From Blattamonas nauphoetae (taxonomy: Eukaryota > Preaxostyla > Oxymonadida): a DNA stretch of 41,391 nucleotides. The stretch lies in contig JARBJD010000492.1 in assembly GCA_033064195.1 (NCBI GenBank), positions 1-41,391 of the forward strand, written 5' to 3'. Every line of letters starts with the position of its first letter. The first letter of the stretch is position 1. A model generated the notes under the pieces. It saw only the letters and a list, made by a program, of their open reading frames with translations, was not told the DNA's origin and did no database searches. Of the stretch, positions 1 through 11,540 are shown piece by piece. Made by a program: the position numbers and the translations under genes.

Positions 1-325
1 CATTCTTGTAAACTAGCAATGGTTGATCATTGAATGCTGAAATATTGGAAGTGTATTCTCGGAGTGGAATAGAACGACTCTGGATTGGAGCCTGATGGAT
101 GTGTCTCCAATGGTGGATCGTAAGCACCTGGAACATTCTACTTCTCTCCGTAAGAGTTCGAAGCCTCTGGCGAGACTAGTTCAACATTAGCGCATTGTTC
201 ATTTTGATCTTCGAGCTTTGATCTTCCAGAGTTGATCCTTTATTGTCGATGATGACATTGTTGGTGATTGACGTTGGAACGGAAGAAGAACTTGTGTTTT
301 GTAAATTGACAACTTAGAATTGGCT
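1..325 (-). pseudogene. Polinton-like element, unknown coding segment at left edge
   Basis: Minus-strand coding segment whose likely start codon lies at 325-323. It is preceded by the AT-rich leader (about 336-351 on the plus strand) that also precedes other genes of this element, which is the main reason for the call. It runs out of the window. The product is not recognised. Treated as part of the fossil element. Confidence 0.3.
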
Positions 326-609
326 GCATCACTTTCTATAAAATAAAATATATTAATGCTTTTAATCACTCATATCTCCAAATTATGCGAATCAGAGGCA
401 TATTCAGGCATGTGTCCAGTTTGGTATCTACCGATATCTCCCGTTCTTGTTCGGTATGCTGCAGTTGTCTGTTCGTTCACAAATGTTGATATCACGAGTT
501 GAGTATTGACCAGGGTAGGTACCTAAATCTTCTGTGTTTGAAATGATTGTTATGAACTGTGGATGAATCTGTTCTTTAAAGCTTTTCTTGATTTCAATCT
601 TTGATGATC

Positions 610-1306
610 TGGATCTGTACTGTTATATCCGTCAACATGAGTCTACAAGCCACTGATCCACATCTTTGATGCAACTTTAGACTGAATGGAATTAAAAACC
701 ATATTGTCCAAACACACCTTTCCAGGATCGGCTGGAATCCACTCGACTGGCTCGATACACCTTCAAAGCATTCGTCATGAATTCACCAACAGCTTTCTTC
801 ATTATTGCATAAGGTTATTTGTGATCGTTGTGCTTACATTTCTTGGTAGCTGACTTCACGATAGTTTCCTGGTAAATCGTATGATCAGTTTGAGGAAGTT
901 GTGTGCAGCTTTGATTCTTCTTCCTGATCTTGACGAAATGATGATATGGAGTTTGTCTTCGCATATCTGGTGTTGGATTCATTGAATAGTATGTCTCGAC
1001 GACAAGGTCGACTGTTGTATGATGCAAGCGTAAAACCATTCGCTTTCCTTAATCTCCTGTCGTATACCATCACATCAGGAACTTTCCCATGTTTCTCCAT
1101 TTCCACTCTCAGTTTTGTCCAGTCCTTTCAATGTATTCTAAAGCTGATGGAACTCTACTGAGTGCAGAATTGAATTTGGTGCGAATGTCATCATCAGCAT
1201 AGATTCTTTTTATAGCATCAAAGCCCTGATCATATCTCATTTTGGTTTCTTCGCTGGTGCCTTTCTCTCTTGCGGGAATGTATTGTATCTTCGACATTGT
1301 TTTCAT
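610..1306 (-). pseudogene. Polinton-like element, unknown gene
   Basis: Minus-strand coding tract whose start is placed at 1306, right after the shared leader (1307-1320; TTTTATTTTGTA on the minus strand). The first residues read MKTMSKIQYIPAREKG. The visible product is hydrophilic and charged, and I recognise no family motif. It diverges from the plus-strand ATPase gene, with only about 50 bp between the two starts, so the intergenic gap may carry promoters for both. It belongs to the fossil element. Confidence 0.4.
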
Positions 1307-1353
1307 ACAAAATAAAAAATCCAAAACTATATTTTAATTAGAGAAAATCATAA

Positions 1354-2330
1354 ATGAAAGATCTTCAACAACAAAACCTTTGGGTTCGCGGAGGGTGGAA
1401 CCCTCTTCTCTTACAGCATATGTGAATGCAATACTGAGTGAAGCATCTAGTAGGAATGTGTCTCATGAAGTTCAATCACAGATTCATCCCGACCTAAATA
1501 TCAATCGCAACAGTGTTAATGTCCTTGTTGGAAACAGAGGAAGTGGGAAAACATTTAATGCGCTTCGAGGGTTGCCAAGCTCCAGAATGTTAATGTCAGA
1601 AATGAACTCTTTCACCTGTTTGTCTTTGTCACTGATAAGAACATTGATCCAACATTCGACAAGTTCAAACCAATACTGAATGTTCCATACGTGAAAGTCA
1701 AATATGATGATGCACTTCCATTTCTGTTGGAACTCTCGAATCGAAGCTGCGTATGAAGAAATTATTGACAACCAATGGCAAAACAAATTACTGATGAATG
1801 CAGGGAGGATCTCTTTAATGCTCTTTCCATCGATGATTTCTCAGTCAAGAATCGACAAACGATTATCCTCTTGGATGACTGTCGCAGAATCCTAAGTGAA
1901 CGAAGAACATCCAAAATAGAATGACAATGATGGACTTATTATTGGAGAATCGACAGCCAAAGTTCACATTCTTTCTGACGATGCATGAACTCTTCAGTTT
2001 GTCAGCAGATATGAAGTCAAACATCGATTCAATGTGGATCTTTGGAGGATTCAACAAAGAACGAATCAGTCGAGTCTATCCTCAGTTGAACTCACCAATT
2101 GATATTCGACAATTCTGGAATGTCTACCAACGAAAACAAAATGTGAAGCAGTCATTCTTCGATACAATACAGATGGAGTTACACTGACAGAGATCAACAA
2201 AGAAGGTTTAAACCGAACTGTCCGTTCATTCTTGAATAAGGATACCAATCGTCTCGTCAAGACTTCGAAGCCTCATGCTGAGGTATCTGTCAACGTTCGA
2301 ATTGATTCTTCAATGTCTGAAAGTCTTTGA
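1354..2330 (+). pseudogene. Polinton packaging-type ATPase (A32/FtsK-HerA-like), fossil
   Basis: Plus-strand remains of a P-loop ATPase. A Walker A loop GNRGSGKT is readable near 1530-1553 after a beta-strand (VNVLV), and a Walker B-type strand IILLDDC near 1862-1885. This pair, with a protein of roughly 300 residues next to an rve integrase and protein-primed polymerase, fits the genome-packaging ATPase of Polintons and related viruses, which drives DNA into the capsid. A HerA/FtsK-type ATPase of other origin is the alternative, but the context argues for the Polinton form. It is the only gene of this copy seen on the plus strand. Broken. Confidence 0.75.
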
Positions 2331-2565
2331 TCAATCAGATGTGAGTTGGAGTCACCGTTGTTCTCAGTACTTGATTTCCTCAGAGCTATCTCACCTCTTA
2401 TTTTTGTGATTCTGTATCCATCAATTCTGATCAACCTGTTCAGTTTCTGTGTTGTGTATTGATTCAGTTCTTCTCTGTTCTTTTCAAATGTCTCTGAAAG
2501 TCATAGATGTTTTCAAAACACTTCTGTTCAGGATCAAACGGTTCTAATATTTTCAGTGATGACAT
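2330..2565 (-). pseudogene. Polinton-like element, small unknown gene
   Basis: Minus-strand coding tract starting at 2565 just downstream of an AT-rich leader (about 2568-2582). It opens with MSSLKILEPFDPEQK and reads as a hydrophilic protein. It lies tail-to-tail with the ATPase. No family recognised. Part of the fossil element. Confidence 0.35.
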
Positions 2566-2600
2566 TTAAATGGAATAAAAAATTTCGAAACAGTTTTGAT

Positions 2601-3557
2601 TTAAACTAGATTGAATTCACCAATGAACTCAGGAGTTAGATCATCAATGGAAGCAGCATGGAACTTTGTGTGTTGAATCGGAACGTACACTATTTTTGGG
2701 AGACATGTGAGTCCATTCAGAAGTTTTGCTACAACATTTCCGTGTTTGTACTCAATGAACTGACCTACAAATTGAAACTGTCTTCGCTTCTTCTGAAATT
2801 TGGCAACAGTTTTGTTCAAATCAAGGTGAATCAACAGAATGTTTCCTGGTTTGTATCGCCAAAGCAGTTGTGTTGTCTGTTGTCGTTGAATGTTCTTTAA
2901 TTGCTCTTCGCATGAGGAAATGTACAATGCTTCAATCTCTCGATTGTTTTGTGCCTGCTGTGGAGTGAACTTGTTCCAGTATGTGGAGTCATGTTGTAGT
3001 ATTCCACCATCTGATTCATCAGTGAGTGATTTGCCATCTGTGTCGCATTGTCTTGGAATCCATCTCTGATTATTCTGATCACTCGATCAACAATTCGATT
3101 ATGATTTGTGAATGGTGAGCTTGTGAAATATGTACTGACCTTTTGCTTTCTAAAGAACTTTTCTGCTACTCCCGCTTGTCCATTGCTGCTTCTCTATCAC
3201 CTCAGATGTTGTTGACGCTAACTCCACGATGGTTAATCAGATCATTGATTGCAGTCTTGACTTTACTCCATGATTTATCAGAACAGGAATTACAACAAGG
3301 TATTTAGTGTTGATGTTGATGGCGAATAGGTAAAATCTGTAACACTGTTTTCGATGTTGGTGATTGGATAAATACAAGATCAATTTCCCAGGATCCAAGC
3401 TTGGGAGAGTACAGTCTGTCACACTTCTGAGGAACCTTTCTGTCTGCTGTCTTTTCTGAATCTCCAGTGATGTCTTTGGACATGAATTGCATTTTGATCG
3501 AAAAGGATACACGATTTTCTCCGTTGTTTTAGGCATCGTTGGTTGATTAATAATCAT
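2601..3557 (-). pseudogene. Polinton rve-type integrase, fossil
   Basis: Minus-strand remains of a retroviral-type (rve, DDE) integrase, the enzyme that inserts Polinton DNA into chromosomes. A Cys-rich pre-core segment (SKCNSCPKTS, near 3480-3515) is followed by a core strand of the type WEIDLVFIQS (near 3355-3400) and, further on, by HNRIVDRVIR-IRD near 3050-3110, the helix typical of Polinton integrases around the last catalytic position. A basic C-terminal tract of about 100 residues (2601-2927) would be the DNA-binding tail. It sits between two unknown genes on the same strand as the polymerase. Broken. A Gypsy-type LTR integrase is the main alternative, but no reverse transcriptase or LTR is present and the polymerase neighbour settles it. 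Confidence 0.8.
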
Positions 3558-3574
3558 TCTGTCTTCCTTTTCTC

Positions 3575-4503
3575 TCAGGATTTTCCTCGGATGTGCAGAA
3601 TCCCATCTGTGAGTATATTCATCGTACCAGTCCTGAAATGATCGTCCACCAAATGGTATTTGTTTGTGTGAGTCAGAATGAAGTCAAGATCATCGTTCGC
3701 AATGGTTCTGTTAATTGAGGCTCGAACAAATGTGTTTCTGTTAATTTTATGTGCCTCCAGAATGTGTGAGGTAATGAAGTGTTCCATTTGCTTTTGATTA
3801 TTTAATATTGAGTTCTCTGATTTGATTTGTTCTTCTTCTGAATCGTTTCTTTGTTGATAATCAAACAATCCTTTCATTCGTTCTAACTTCATGACGGAAC
3901 TTGTTTGTGTCACCGTCGGTTCGTAGTGTCTTGTCTCAAACGGAGTTGTTCTGTATGACATTGGTGGAATGGGAAGAATGATATCATCATCCTCCTCTTC
4001 AAATCTCCTCTCCTTACTTGGAAATTCATATTCTGAACCAATCGATTTCAAGTTTCTCTTCTGTCCAGGAATGACTGGAGATAGTGGTGGTTGAATCTCT
4101 ATTTTGTTGGGATTTGAATAGGAAGTTGAGTTGCCTCGGCAGGACTCGAACCATTGGAGGAAAAGTCACTTCGCGGTGGTATTGTTGATATGCTTTGTAT
4201 GCACCTTCAGCTCTATATTTCACGACCAGTCTTCCAAGGAATCCTTTTACAAACAGTTGTACAACTTTTGTTCCATCTTCAAGTAATAAATTTGGAGGTA
4301 AATCTCCATTGAACCAATCTTCGAAATATGTTTCATCATTTCCATCAAATGGTCCATTTGAATCTGCGCCATGATAGACATGTAAATAGTTTGTTGGGAG
4401 ACCATTTGATTTCGACTATTTTCTTCTTGGAATATTGTGTACACCGAAGGAGCCTATACACGAGTTCATTCATCTGTACGGGGTTCAATTGTTGAGTGGT
4501 CAT
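3575..4503 (-). pseudogene. Polinton-like element, unknown gene downstream of polymerase
   Basis: Minus-strand coding tract with likely start at 4503, directly after the leader motif at 4504-4516 and about 20 bp past the end of the polymerase tract. It opens with MTTQQLNPVQMNELV. The central part is acidic-aromatic followed by a basic stretch (near 4130-4225), and the distal part is rich in Ser, Glu and Asn. No transmembrane segment or family motif is evident. By position it could be a virion or minor structural gene, but that is a guess. Broken. Confidence 0.4.
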
Positions 4504-4525
4504 TTTAACAAAATAAAGTTTGTGA

Positions 4526-7500
4526 TTATTCCATTTTGTAATCAGTTGCTTTCAGTCCATGAATGAATGGAGGACATGATTCATTTTCCATCACGATTGC
4601 CTTCAGATGTATTCCACTGAGACTGAGTTTCTGCTGTTGAATTTTCGCAATCTCAAATCCATTCGTGTCATCGTCAGAATGAACTCTTCTAGTCTGAAAG
4701 TTCAGTGTTGTAGTCACTGTTTTTCTCCATTCAGGCACTTCACATAGTCGTCACTTTTTATTTTGTTTTCTTCAGAGACACTCCTTTGATCTTGCATTTC
4801 TCATCGAGAGTAACACTTTGGTGCAAGACAGATCATCTGCTCACCTTCCTTTTCAATTGCTAATCCCAACGGTTTCTTCTCATCATCAACTCCTTTTCAG
4901 GATTTGGAAACCATTCATATTTGTGGGTATCATAGAATTCCTTGTCAGCAATAACATGTTCAAATTGTTGATGAATTCCAGCATTTGGATCCCCTGAGAT
5001 TGCCCAGTAAGCAGAGTCAGTGTCTCCCTCACAGAAGTGAATCTTGTTCATGTCTAGGCATTTGTACATGAAGATATAAATGAAATTCAGATACCAGAAC
5101 TTGGCATTGTCGAGTGTGAATACTGCTTCCTGACATGTTTTGCATGATGCTTTCTCTCTGTCTTCAATCACAATGTAGTTGTCATCATTGATCTCTCTTG
5201 TCGCCACAAATCCTTTCATCATTTGTTTCAAGTATGTTCTCTTCTCATTGCAGATTGTGATTGAGTTGTACTTCTCAGTGTTCATTCCATCGAATCCGTA
5301 GCTTCCATTCAAGTTGGTCTTACAGAACTGTTCCTTTCCTTTGTTTCCAACCTTCATTGCTTCAATTCGATCATTCATAAATGAAGTCACAAATGGTTCA
5401 AATCCAGCATGTCTCGAGAATACCATCACACTCTTAATGTCATCAATAATGAAGTGGCAATAGTCGATGAAGAACCACAGATAGTATGTCGAAAGAACAT
5501 ATACTGATCGTGTGTGCTCAAGAGTTGAGTGAGTTTTCTTTGTTTGTCGTCAGTCTTCAATCCATGTTTCTTCATCAACGAATATGTCTTTTCTCCAATG
5601 TTTTCTTCTGTCGTATTGACAACAATGTTTCTGAAGATTGGTGGGAAGTTATTGAAATCATTTATATACTTTTCATCGATGTGGCCTTTCAGTTCTGCAA
5701 CGAATAGTGTCTTCTGATTCTTGTTCTCGATGATCTCCCGACATTCTTTATCTCCTGTTGCTGTGTACAGACATCTTCCTGGCATGTACATTCTGTGTTT
5801 CGTGTATGGATTGTTCTTGTTCTTGATTGATGAGAATGCACTTGGATAAAGTGAATTAAAATCAACACCACAGACATGAGTCATGATGTGTTCTGTATCT
5901 GTAGATTTGACAACACCATCTTCAAATGAGAAGTGATTGATTGGTGTCACGTCTTTGATGTTCTGTCTATGTTGAACATTCGATAATCCACCAGTCACTG
6001 CTGCTCTCAGTTTGTGATATGTTTGCTCATGTGTCAGAGTCATCGGCAATGATTTCCAGATGCAATACTTCTTGAGTTGGATTCTTAATCGTGTGAGATG
6101 TTCATCTTTGTCTGACTTGTAGGTGTTGCAGTAGTCACATCATATCTTTACGTTCTCTTTTGAATGTCCTTTCGAATTGTCGATTCTATCCAATGTTGGT
6201 CGAACTGCTTGTGAGAAGTGGCACTTGCAGATATAACAAACTTTCTTGCACTGTTGAACAAACCACTCATAGTCTGCTTCATTGATGTTTTGTTAGTATT
6301 GCGATGAGCTTTCTGGTCTTGATACATATATCCTTCAACTTTGTACTTCCAGTATTGTTTGGTGATTTTTATTTCACCAGATTGATCCACTCCATTGAAA
6401 TCATCGTCGATATCAAAGTCCTTGTAGGCACATGCATACTTGATTGCAGAAGCATTGGCTGACAATGAGAGATTGTGCAACATGTCCACTTTGTACTGGA
6501 AGTTCAGATCAATGAGATTATCCAATGGTGCAATCATACATTCGACGTCTCTGATGTTGTAGAACTTGAGGTATTCCCATCGATTCTTGAATCCTTGTTT
6601 GTTCCAATCATCAAGGTACATTTGGTAATCACTGTCAGACATTTCACTATTGGTCAGACTGGAGTAGAATTCATCCTTGGAAAATGGTTCTTGTTTGCTC
6701 AATACTGAATCATAGTCTGATGAATCAAATGATTCGTAAGCGAAGAATGATTTCTGGAGAGTCGTCTTTCCACCAAAGGCTTTCACTGCATTATCCAATG
6801 TCATTGGTCCTGTGTATGACATCATGTCGATGAATCGAAGAACTTGCTGTGTTTTCTCGTGTCTGATCAATACTTGTTTGTACTTCGTTGTTGTTGATCC
6901 AAGGAAGCTCGACTTTCCAATCCTTGTCAACGAGATCACGGAATATGAGATTGATGTCGAATCTTGAACTGTTGAATCCAATGATACTGACTTCATTTTG
7001 TGAGGGAATCTCTGGATCGTCATACAGGTTGTTCTCTCGAACTGTCTCAGCATGTTTGAAGAGCTGTCTGATCCATTGTTTCACGAAGTCCTTTCCATCT
7101 CGAAGATCAAAATAGATTGACTTCACTCCTGATTATGTTTTGATTGCTGATGCAACAGAGAGAGGCTTCAAGTGTGAGATTAATTGTGTATTGTCATCAG
7201 AGAACAAGTTGTCAAGAATGAGATCTTCCATCGTTTCAAAGTCATAAGTGATGTAGTATTGTGTTGGTTTGAATTCGTTTTGTCTCTTGTGTGCCATCGA
7301 AAATTCGTTCGTCCTGTTGGTGAGGATTTGTGGAACGTAGGGTCTTGGTGTTTTATCAAGAGCGATCTTTTTCACGTGTTTACCATCAAGTTCTTTACAC
7401 TCAGCAAGATGCTTCTCATAATCTCTGCTGTAGTTTTTATTCCTCACTTGGAATCCTCTTGATTGACAATATGGACAGAGTTTGTATCCAGTGAGTTTTT

Positions 7501-8898
7501 CAGGATCGGAAATGAACATTACGTGAACAAGAGTTGCAGTGAGTGGAATCATGAGTATTGGAACAACTAATGCATCATCATTTTCGTTGACATACGATTG
7601 GCTTAGAAAATATGTCTTCTTGTCCTCATCGTATTCATAAATGTGAACTGTGATGTTTAGTATTTTCATTGTTTCTTCCATGTCTGATGCAATATCAAAT
7701 CCGGGATATTGTTGTAGATATGGTGTTAATTGATGTGATGTGAGATGGGTGAGATTCTTGCAGACTGCAAACAGTCGGTGTGCTTCAGCATTTCTGGTTT
7801 TCGGCGGAATTTTATTCCCTAGTGTGTCTGGAAGTGTTTTGTGAGAAACAGCTTGAAAGAAACAGATGTTGTAAGGTGAATCAACGTATTTTATGTTGTG
7901 TTTTTTATGTGTTCTGTAAGAATGGCGTTCGCTTTTCCAGCAACTGGGAATCTGTAAACAGCAACCAGAATTGAATGAAAAGCAATGAACATTGTCTTTG
8001 TATCCATCAGTGTTCTCTCTTGTGATTCTTTGATAAGATTGATTGCATATTTTGAATACTCATTGATGTCTGCTTCACTTCGAATCACTGTTGGAAAGCT
8101 CTTTGATGTGTTCTCCAGTTCTGGTCTAAAATCCTTGTATGTAGTCTCATCTCTGTCTTTTCTTTCAACGATCTTACCGAAGTCAATGCTGATCTTGAAT
8201 TGATGATCCTTTTCTTTTTCATACACTGCTTTGATGAAGGTTATGATTTCCTCAACGTTCTTCAGATGATTGTGGAAGGACAACTGATATGGCTTTCCAT
8301 TGTCACTAACTTTCTCGATCTCATTCTTTTTGAATTTCCTTCGTGCATTCGTCAGACATTCATTAAAGGCAAGTTTGTTTCGTGGTTCAGCAAGTAATAT
8401 GCATTCTTCAAAACCATCAAATTCCTTTTCTTTTCTTGATTCCATTTGTTCATTTTTCTTTTGAATGATCAACAGATTCTTCATCCAGTGATCCATCAGT
8501 TTCTCTTCAATCGACTTCAGTTTTCTTATGATCTTGAACACTTGCTTTTTCAATTCAGTTTCGTTCACTCTTGGATTTGCTTTCATATTTTGGATACTTG
8601 CTTTCATTTCTTCATCAATCCTTTTTTGTTCATGCTGATCTTCAGACGCCATCAGTTGTTGGTTTTCAATTTTGTTCAGAAATGTTGAAAGAGAATCGTC
8701 AGGAGATGACTCTAGATATCCGACTTCTGGATTCCGAAGCATAGACATGAGATATGAGTTCTGATGTGCGTAGTTTCTGCTGTTCGGATCATAGCTGCGA
8801 TCACGACCATATTTATCCTTGAATTCAAAGGTGGTGTTGGGAAATAGTTGTTTGAGTTTTGTGATGGCAGATACTACAGAGTTCAAAGGAGTTTGCAT
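4526..8898 (-). pseudogene. Polinton protein-primed DNA polymerase B (PolB), fossil
   Basis: Minus-strand remains of a protein-primed family B DNA polymerase, the replicase of Polintons. From the N-terminal side: a charged 330-residue region (7891-8898) that may correspond to the terminal-protein/N-terminal extension; a zinc-finger-like CPYC...H...C (near 7400-7480); exonuclease motifs YDFET (near 7235), FNSSRFD (near 6965) and YNIRDV (near 6555); polymerase motif A DFNSLYPS (near 5845), motif B KTNLNGSYG (near 5305) and motif C DTDS (near 5015). The distal part has MICLAPKCY (near 4820) and a SGIHLKAIV-type segment, both typical of the C-terminal end of Polinton PolB. The start at 8898 follows an AT-rich leader shared with other genes of the element. 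The whole tract is about 4.4 kb, a normal size for this class. Broken in several places. Confidence 0.9.
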
Positions 8899-8950
8899 TT
8901 TAAACAGATTAAAAAAACAAAAAAGAAAAAAAGTTTAGCGTTTATTCTGT
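8899..8950 (-). promoter_or_regulatory. AT-rich leader before the PolB start
   Basis: Read on the minus strand, a block AATAAACGCTAAAC (8932-8946 region) is followed by a long T-rich run and then the start codon at 8898. Close versions of the same arrangement occur before 10887, 11290 and 11486. I read it as an element-specific promoter/leader; that role is inferred from the repeated position. Confidence 0.5.
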
Positions 8951-8989
8951 GTTGTTGGGAAATTACTAGAACTGCATCAATACCCAAAA

Positions 8990-9660
8990 TTCTTGTGATA
9001 TGACAGCAACGAGCAAAGAACAAATAACAGATGCGATTTTTGAATAACTATTGACTGTCCAAAAGTGGCCCAGGTGGCCTAGGTGGATCGTGAAATCAAA
9101 TTGGTTTTTATTTTGGCAGGTCCACAGGTCCACAAGTCCACAAGTCCACAGGAGCTCAGAATTGATCTTAAATTGATGATTCTATACAGCAGTTCTCTTC
9201 TGTTTTATTAATGACCTAAGACAAATGGAGATAATTGTAGCATCAAAATAGAAAGTCCACAATACATATAATTGATGTAATATGACAGCTTTGAGCACAA
9301 AAGAAAAACCCATAAATCACAGTTTATATTTTTCTAACTAGATTGTGGACCTGTGGACCTCCAAAAATAAAAACCAATTTGATTTCGCGATCCATCTAGG
9401 CCACCTAGGCCAGTCAATCGCCATTGGAATATAGCAATGAATTCCAACACTAATTAAAAGATCACAAAAGAACAGAATAATGTAATATGACAGCTTTGAG
9501 CATAGAATCAATGAGAGTTTTTTATTTCTAACTAGATTGTGGACCTGTGGACCTGTGGACCTCCAAAAATAAAAACCAATTTTATTTCGCGATCCACCTA
9601 GGCCACCTAGGCCAGTCAATCGTCTTTGGAATCCACCATTGAAATCCAACACCTATTCAA
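8990..9660. repeat. Repeat cluster with 80-bp modules, one inverted
   Basis: Two direct copies of a unit of about 203 bp start at about 9277 and 9481. Each begins with TAATATGACAGCTTTGAGCA, then a variable AT-rich stretch, then a module of about 80 bp with GGACCTGTGGACCT, an A-rich AAAATAAAAACCAATTT centre, CGATCCA, GGCCACCTAGGCCAG and TCAAT. The same module is found inverted at 9057-9150, and a degenerate GACAGC start lies at 8994. No gene is seen in this 670-bp tract. It follows directly upstream of PolB, so it may be terminal or subterminal sequence of the fossil element. Confidence 0.75.
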
Positions 9661-9752
9661 CAACCACAACATCCACCATAGTCAATGTCATAATCCTTTT
9701 TGTCTCTCAGTTATTCTTGTTCATGCAGTGTGTGCAAAAATAAATGGTCAAC

Positions 9753-10043
9753 TTATTCCTCAACTTTAGAGCTGTTTGTTTTGCCTCTTAGGTGTGGTTT
9801 TCTCTTTGCTTTAAACCATTCATCAAGTCTCACTTTGTAAACTTTCTCTTCTCCAATAACCCGATAGTGAAAAGGAACCATTACTTTCTGGTACTCACCA
9901 ACGAGCTCACAATTGTATTTTCTCAATTCGTTTTCCACAAATGATTGAGTGTAGTGTTTGCGCTTCTTCTCGTGTGTTCTTGCTCCTTTCATCCAGTCTG
10001 ATGGTTTAATCCTCCATTCAACTCCTTCATGAAGATATCTCAC
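9753..10043 (-). pseudogene. Unknown Polinton-associated coding segment, distal part
   Basis: Minus-strand coding segment, strongly basic, with patterns WMKGARTH, NCELVGEY and EWFKAKRKPH. It shares the NCELV-EY and KGAR-H patterns with the segment at 10589-10887, which suggests an internally repeated small domain. A hAT-type MITE (10060-10580) lies between the two segments. I do not recognise the family; the repeated aromatic-basic pattern could be a DNA-binding module. Assigned to the fossil element because of the leader in front of 10887. Confidence 0.4.
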
Positions 10044-10059
10044 TACCGACTCCGATCGT

Positions 10060-10580
10060 CAGGCTTCTGATTTGATCCCAGTGATCCCAGTCGGATCTGA
10101 TCCCACTAAATACCTACAATACCATTTCGTTTCTTTCATTTCAAAAAAGTCTTCTTATATATGATATTTGAATGGAAAAAAAAGTAAAAAGGAAAATGGT
10201 CACTTCATAGATCATGAAAATGCAAACTTTTGGTGCTGCTGTTTCAGTTTGTTCTACAACAATAATTATAAAAACAATTCGATAATGCGTTATTATGTCT
10301 TCTTTGATGGTTTTTTCTCACTGACTAAAGTCAATGAAGGGAATACATCGAAAAAAGAAGTGTTGGTGATTGTGATCGTGCGTGTTTTTGGGAAATAAGA
10401 GCTGTCTGAAATATTGAAGAGCATTATGTGAAAACAAGAAGTGAATTGAACATGATTAATGAAGTGATAATGAGAAAATCTCAAAGGAAAAGAGTTGAAA
10501 TTTGATCTCAGTCCAAATTTAGGCACTGACATCAATTGATCCCAGTTTTACCTATTTTGATGGGACTACTCAGATGCCTG
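10060..10580. mobile_element. hAT-type MITE (521 bp) with 8-bp target duplication
   Basis: The ends are imperfect inverted repeats, CAGGCTTCTGA at 10060 and its complement form TCAGATGCCTG ending at 10580. Both sides carry the perfect 8-bp direct repeat CCGATCGT (10052-10059 and 10581-10588), the target-duplication length of hAT elements. Subterminal GATCCCAG/GATCTCAG motifs recur inside both ends. No transposase is encoded. It has inserted between two minus-strand coding segments of the Polinton-associated region, so it is younger than that region. Confidence 0.85.
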
Positions 10581-10588
10581 CCGATCGT

Positions 10589-10887
10589 TTGTATTCATCA
10601 ACAAGTTCACAATTCTCACTGTGCAGGGACTCGATGAATTTCTCTTTCGTGCAACAGTCATCGAATCGATGATACAGAGTGGGATTGAGATGTGCTCGTG
10701 CTCCTTTAACGAATGATGTGATGTATACTTGATAAATGTCATCTGGTTTTTCTTCAGTTGCATATTCAAAAGTTCCCTGTGTCAGATACGATGTTCCACG
10801 ACGATTCAGAACAGGCTCAGTAATCAGAATTAAGTGTTCATTATTTAAGATGTCAATTGGTTTGCTTGGTGTTAAGAGGTTTGTCAT
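10589..10887 (-). pseudogene. Unknown Polinton-associated coding segment, proximal part
   Basis: Minus-strand coding segment starting at 10887 (MTNLLTPSKPIDILNNE), right after an AT-rich leader (10888-10938). It contains FVKGARAH and NCELVDEY, patterns repeated in the segment on the far side of the MITE. Product unknown. The leader ties it to the same regulation as PolB. Confidence 0.45.
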
Positions 10888-11540
10888 TTTATACTAATTA
10901 AAAAATTGAAAAATAAAAAAAGTTTAACGTTTATTCTTGAAGTCCATGAATTAAATAGAACAAAAGTAACCGAAGAGAAGAGCCTTCCCACGTTCGTACG
11001 AGCTTCCTATAGACACCCCGATACTCCTTTGGGGATCGTTCTGTCGCGATCCTTCTTAATGACTGCTGCTGGCGAAGTCCTTGAAGGGTTAAGTCTTGGG
11101 TGGGCATGATTTACGGGCACATCTAAGTGCTGCCAACATGAACCCCGGGGACAATCTTTCGATCATCCGTCTCCAATCCAACCTCCAAATCGTTCTGCGC
11201 ATCAGTCACCAGGGCACCATTTTGCCTGAGTATCTTGGAACATTACGTCGAGGGCTCTGCACTTGAACTTGTTCTGTAACTCCTCTTCATATACAAATTA
11301 AAAAATCAGAAAGTTAAAAAAGTTTAACGTTTATTTTTGGATCGCCCATATCTCAAGAACTACTGCTCAGATCACGCTGAAAACTTCAGAAATGAACTCA
11401 GGAGATCGGGATTGACCTTGGAAGAGGTTTGTATGGTCATAGCTCAAAATTGGATTTTTCAAACTTTGTCTGGATCTCCTCTTCATATACAAATTAAAAA
11501 AATCGATAAAAAATAAATCAGCGTTAATTTTGAGATCACC
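10888..11540 (-). repeat. Repeated leader units before minus-strand starts
   Basis: Three more copies of the PolB-type leader: 10888-10938, 11291-11338 and 11487-11532. On the minus strand each has a GTTAAAC/GTTAA-type block, a T-rich run, AATTTGTATA or AATTAGTATAAA, then ATG. The last two copies lie 196 bp apart in a tandem unit (about 11283-11480 and 11480-11680) that also shares ATGAAGAGGAG after the leader and CTCAGATCAC further out. Only very short reading frames follow these two, so they look like duplicated leader plus gene stubs. No other gene is seen in this stretch. Confidence 0.6.

Noticed and set aside
2601-3557. LTR-retrotransposon integrase
   Set aside because: No reverse transcriptase, RNase H or LTRs nearby; the protein-primed polymerase and packaging-type ATPase neighbours fit a Polinton.
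10906-11109. 67-codon plus-strand open stretch
   Set aside because: It overlaps the leader of the minus-strand gene at 10887 and reads through AT-rich control sequence; no domain.
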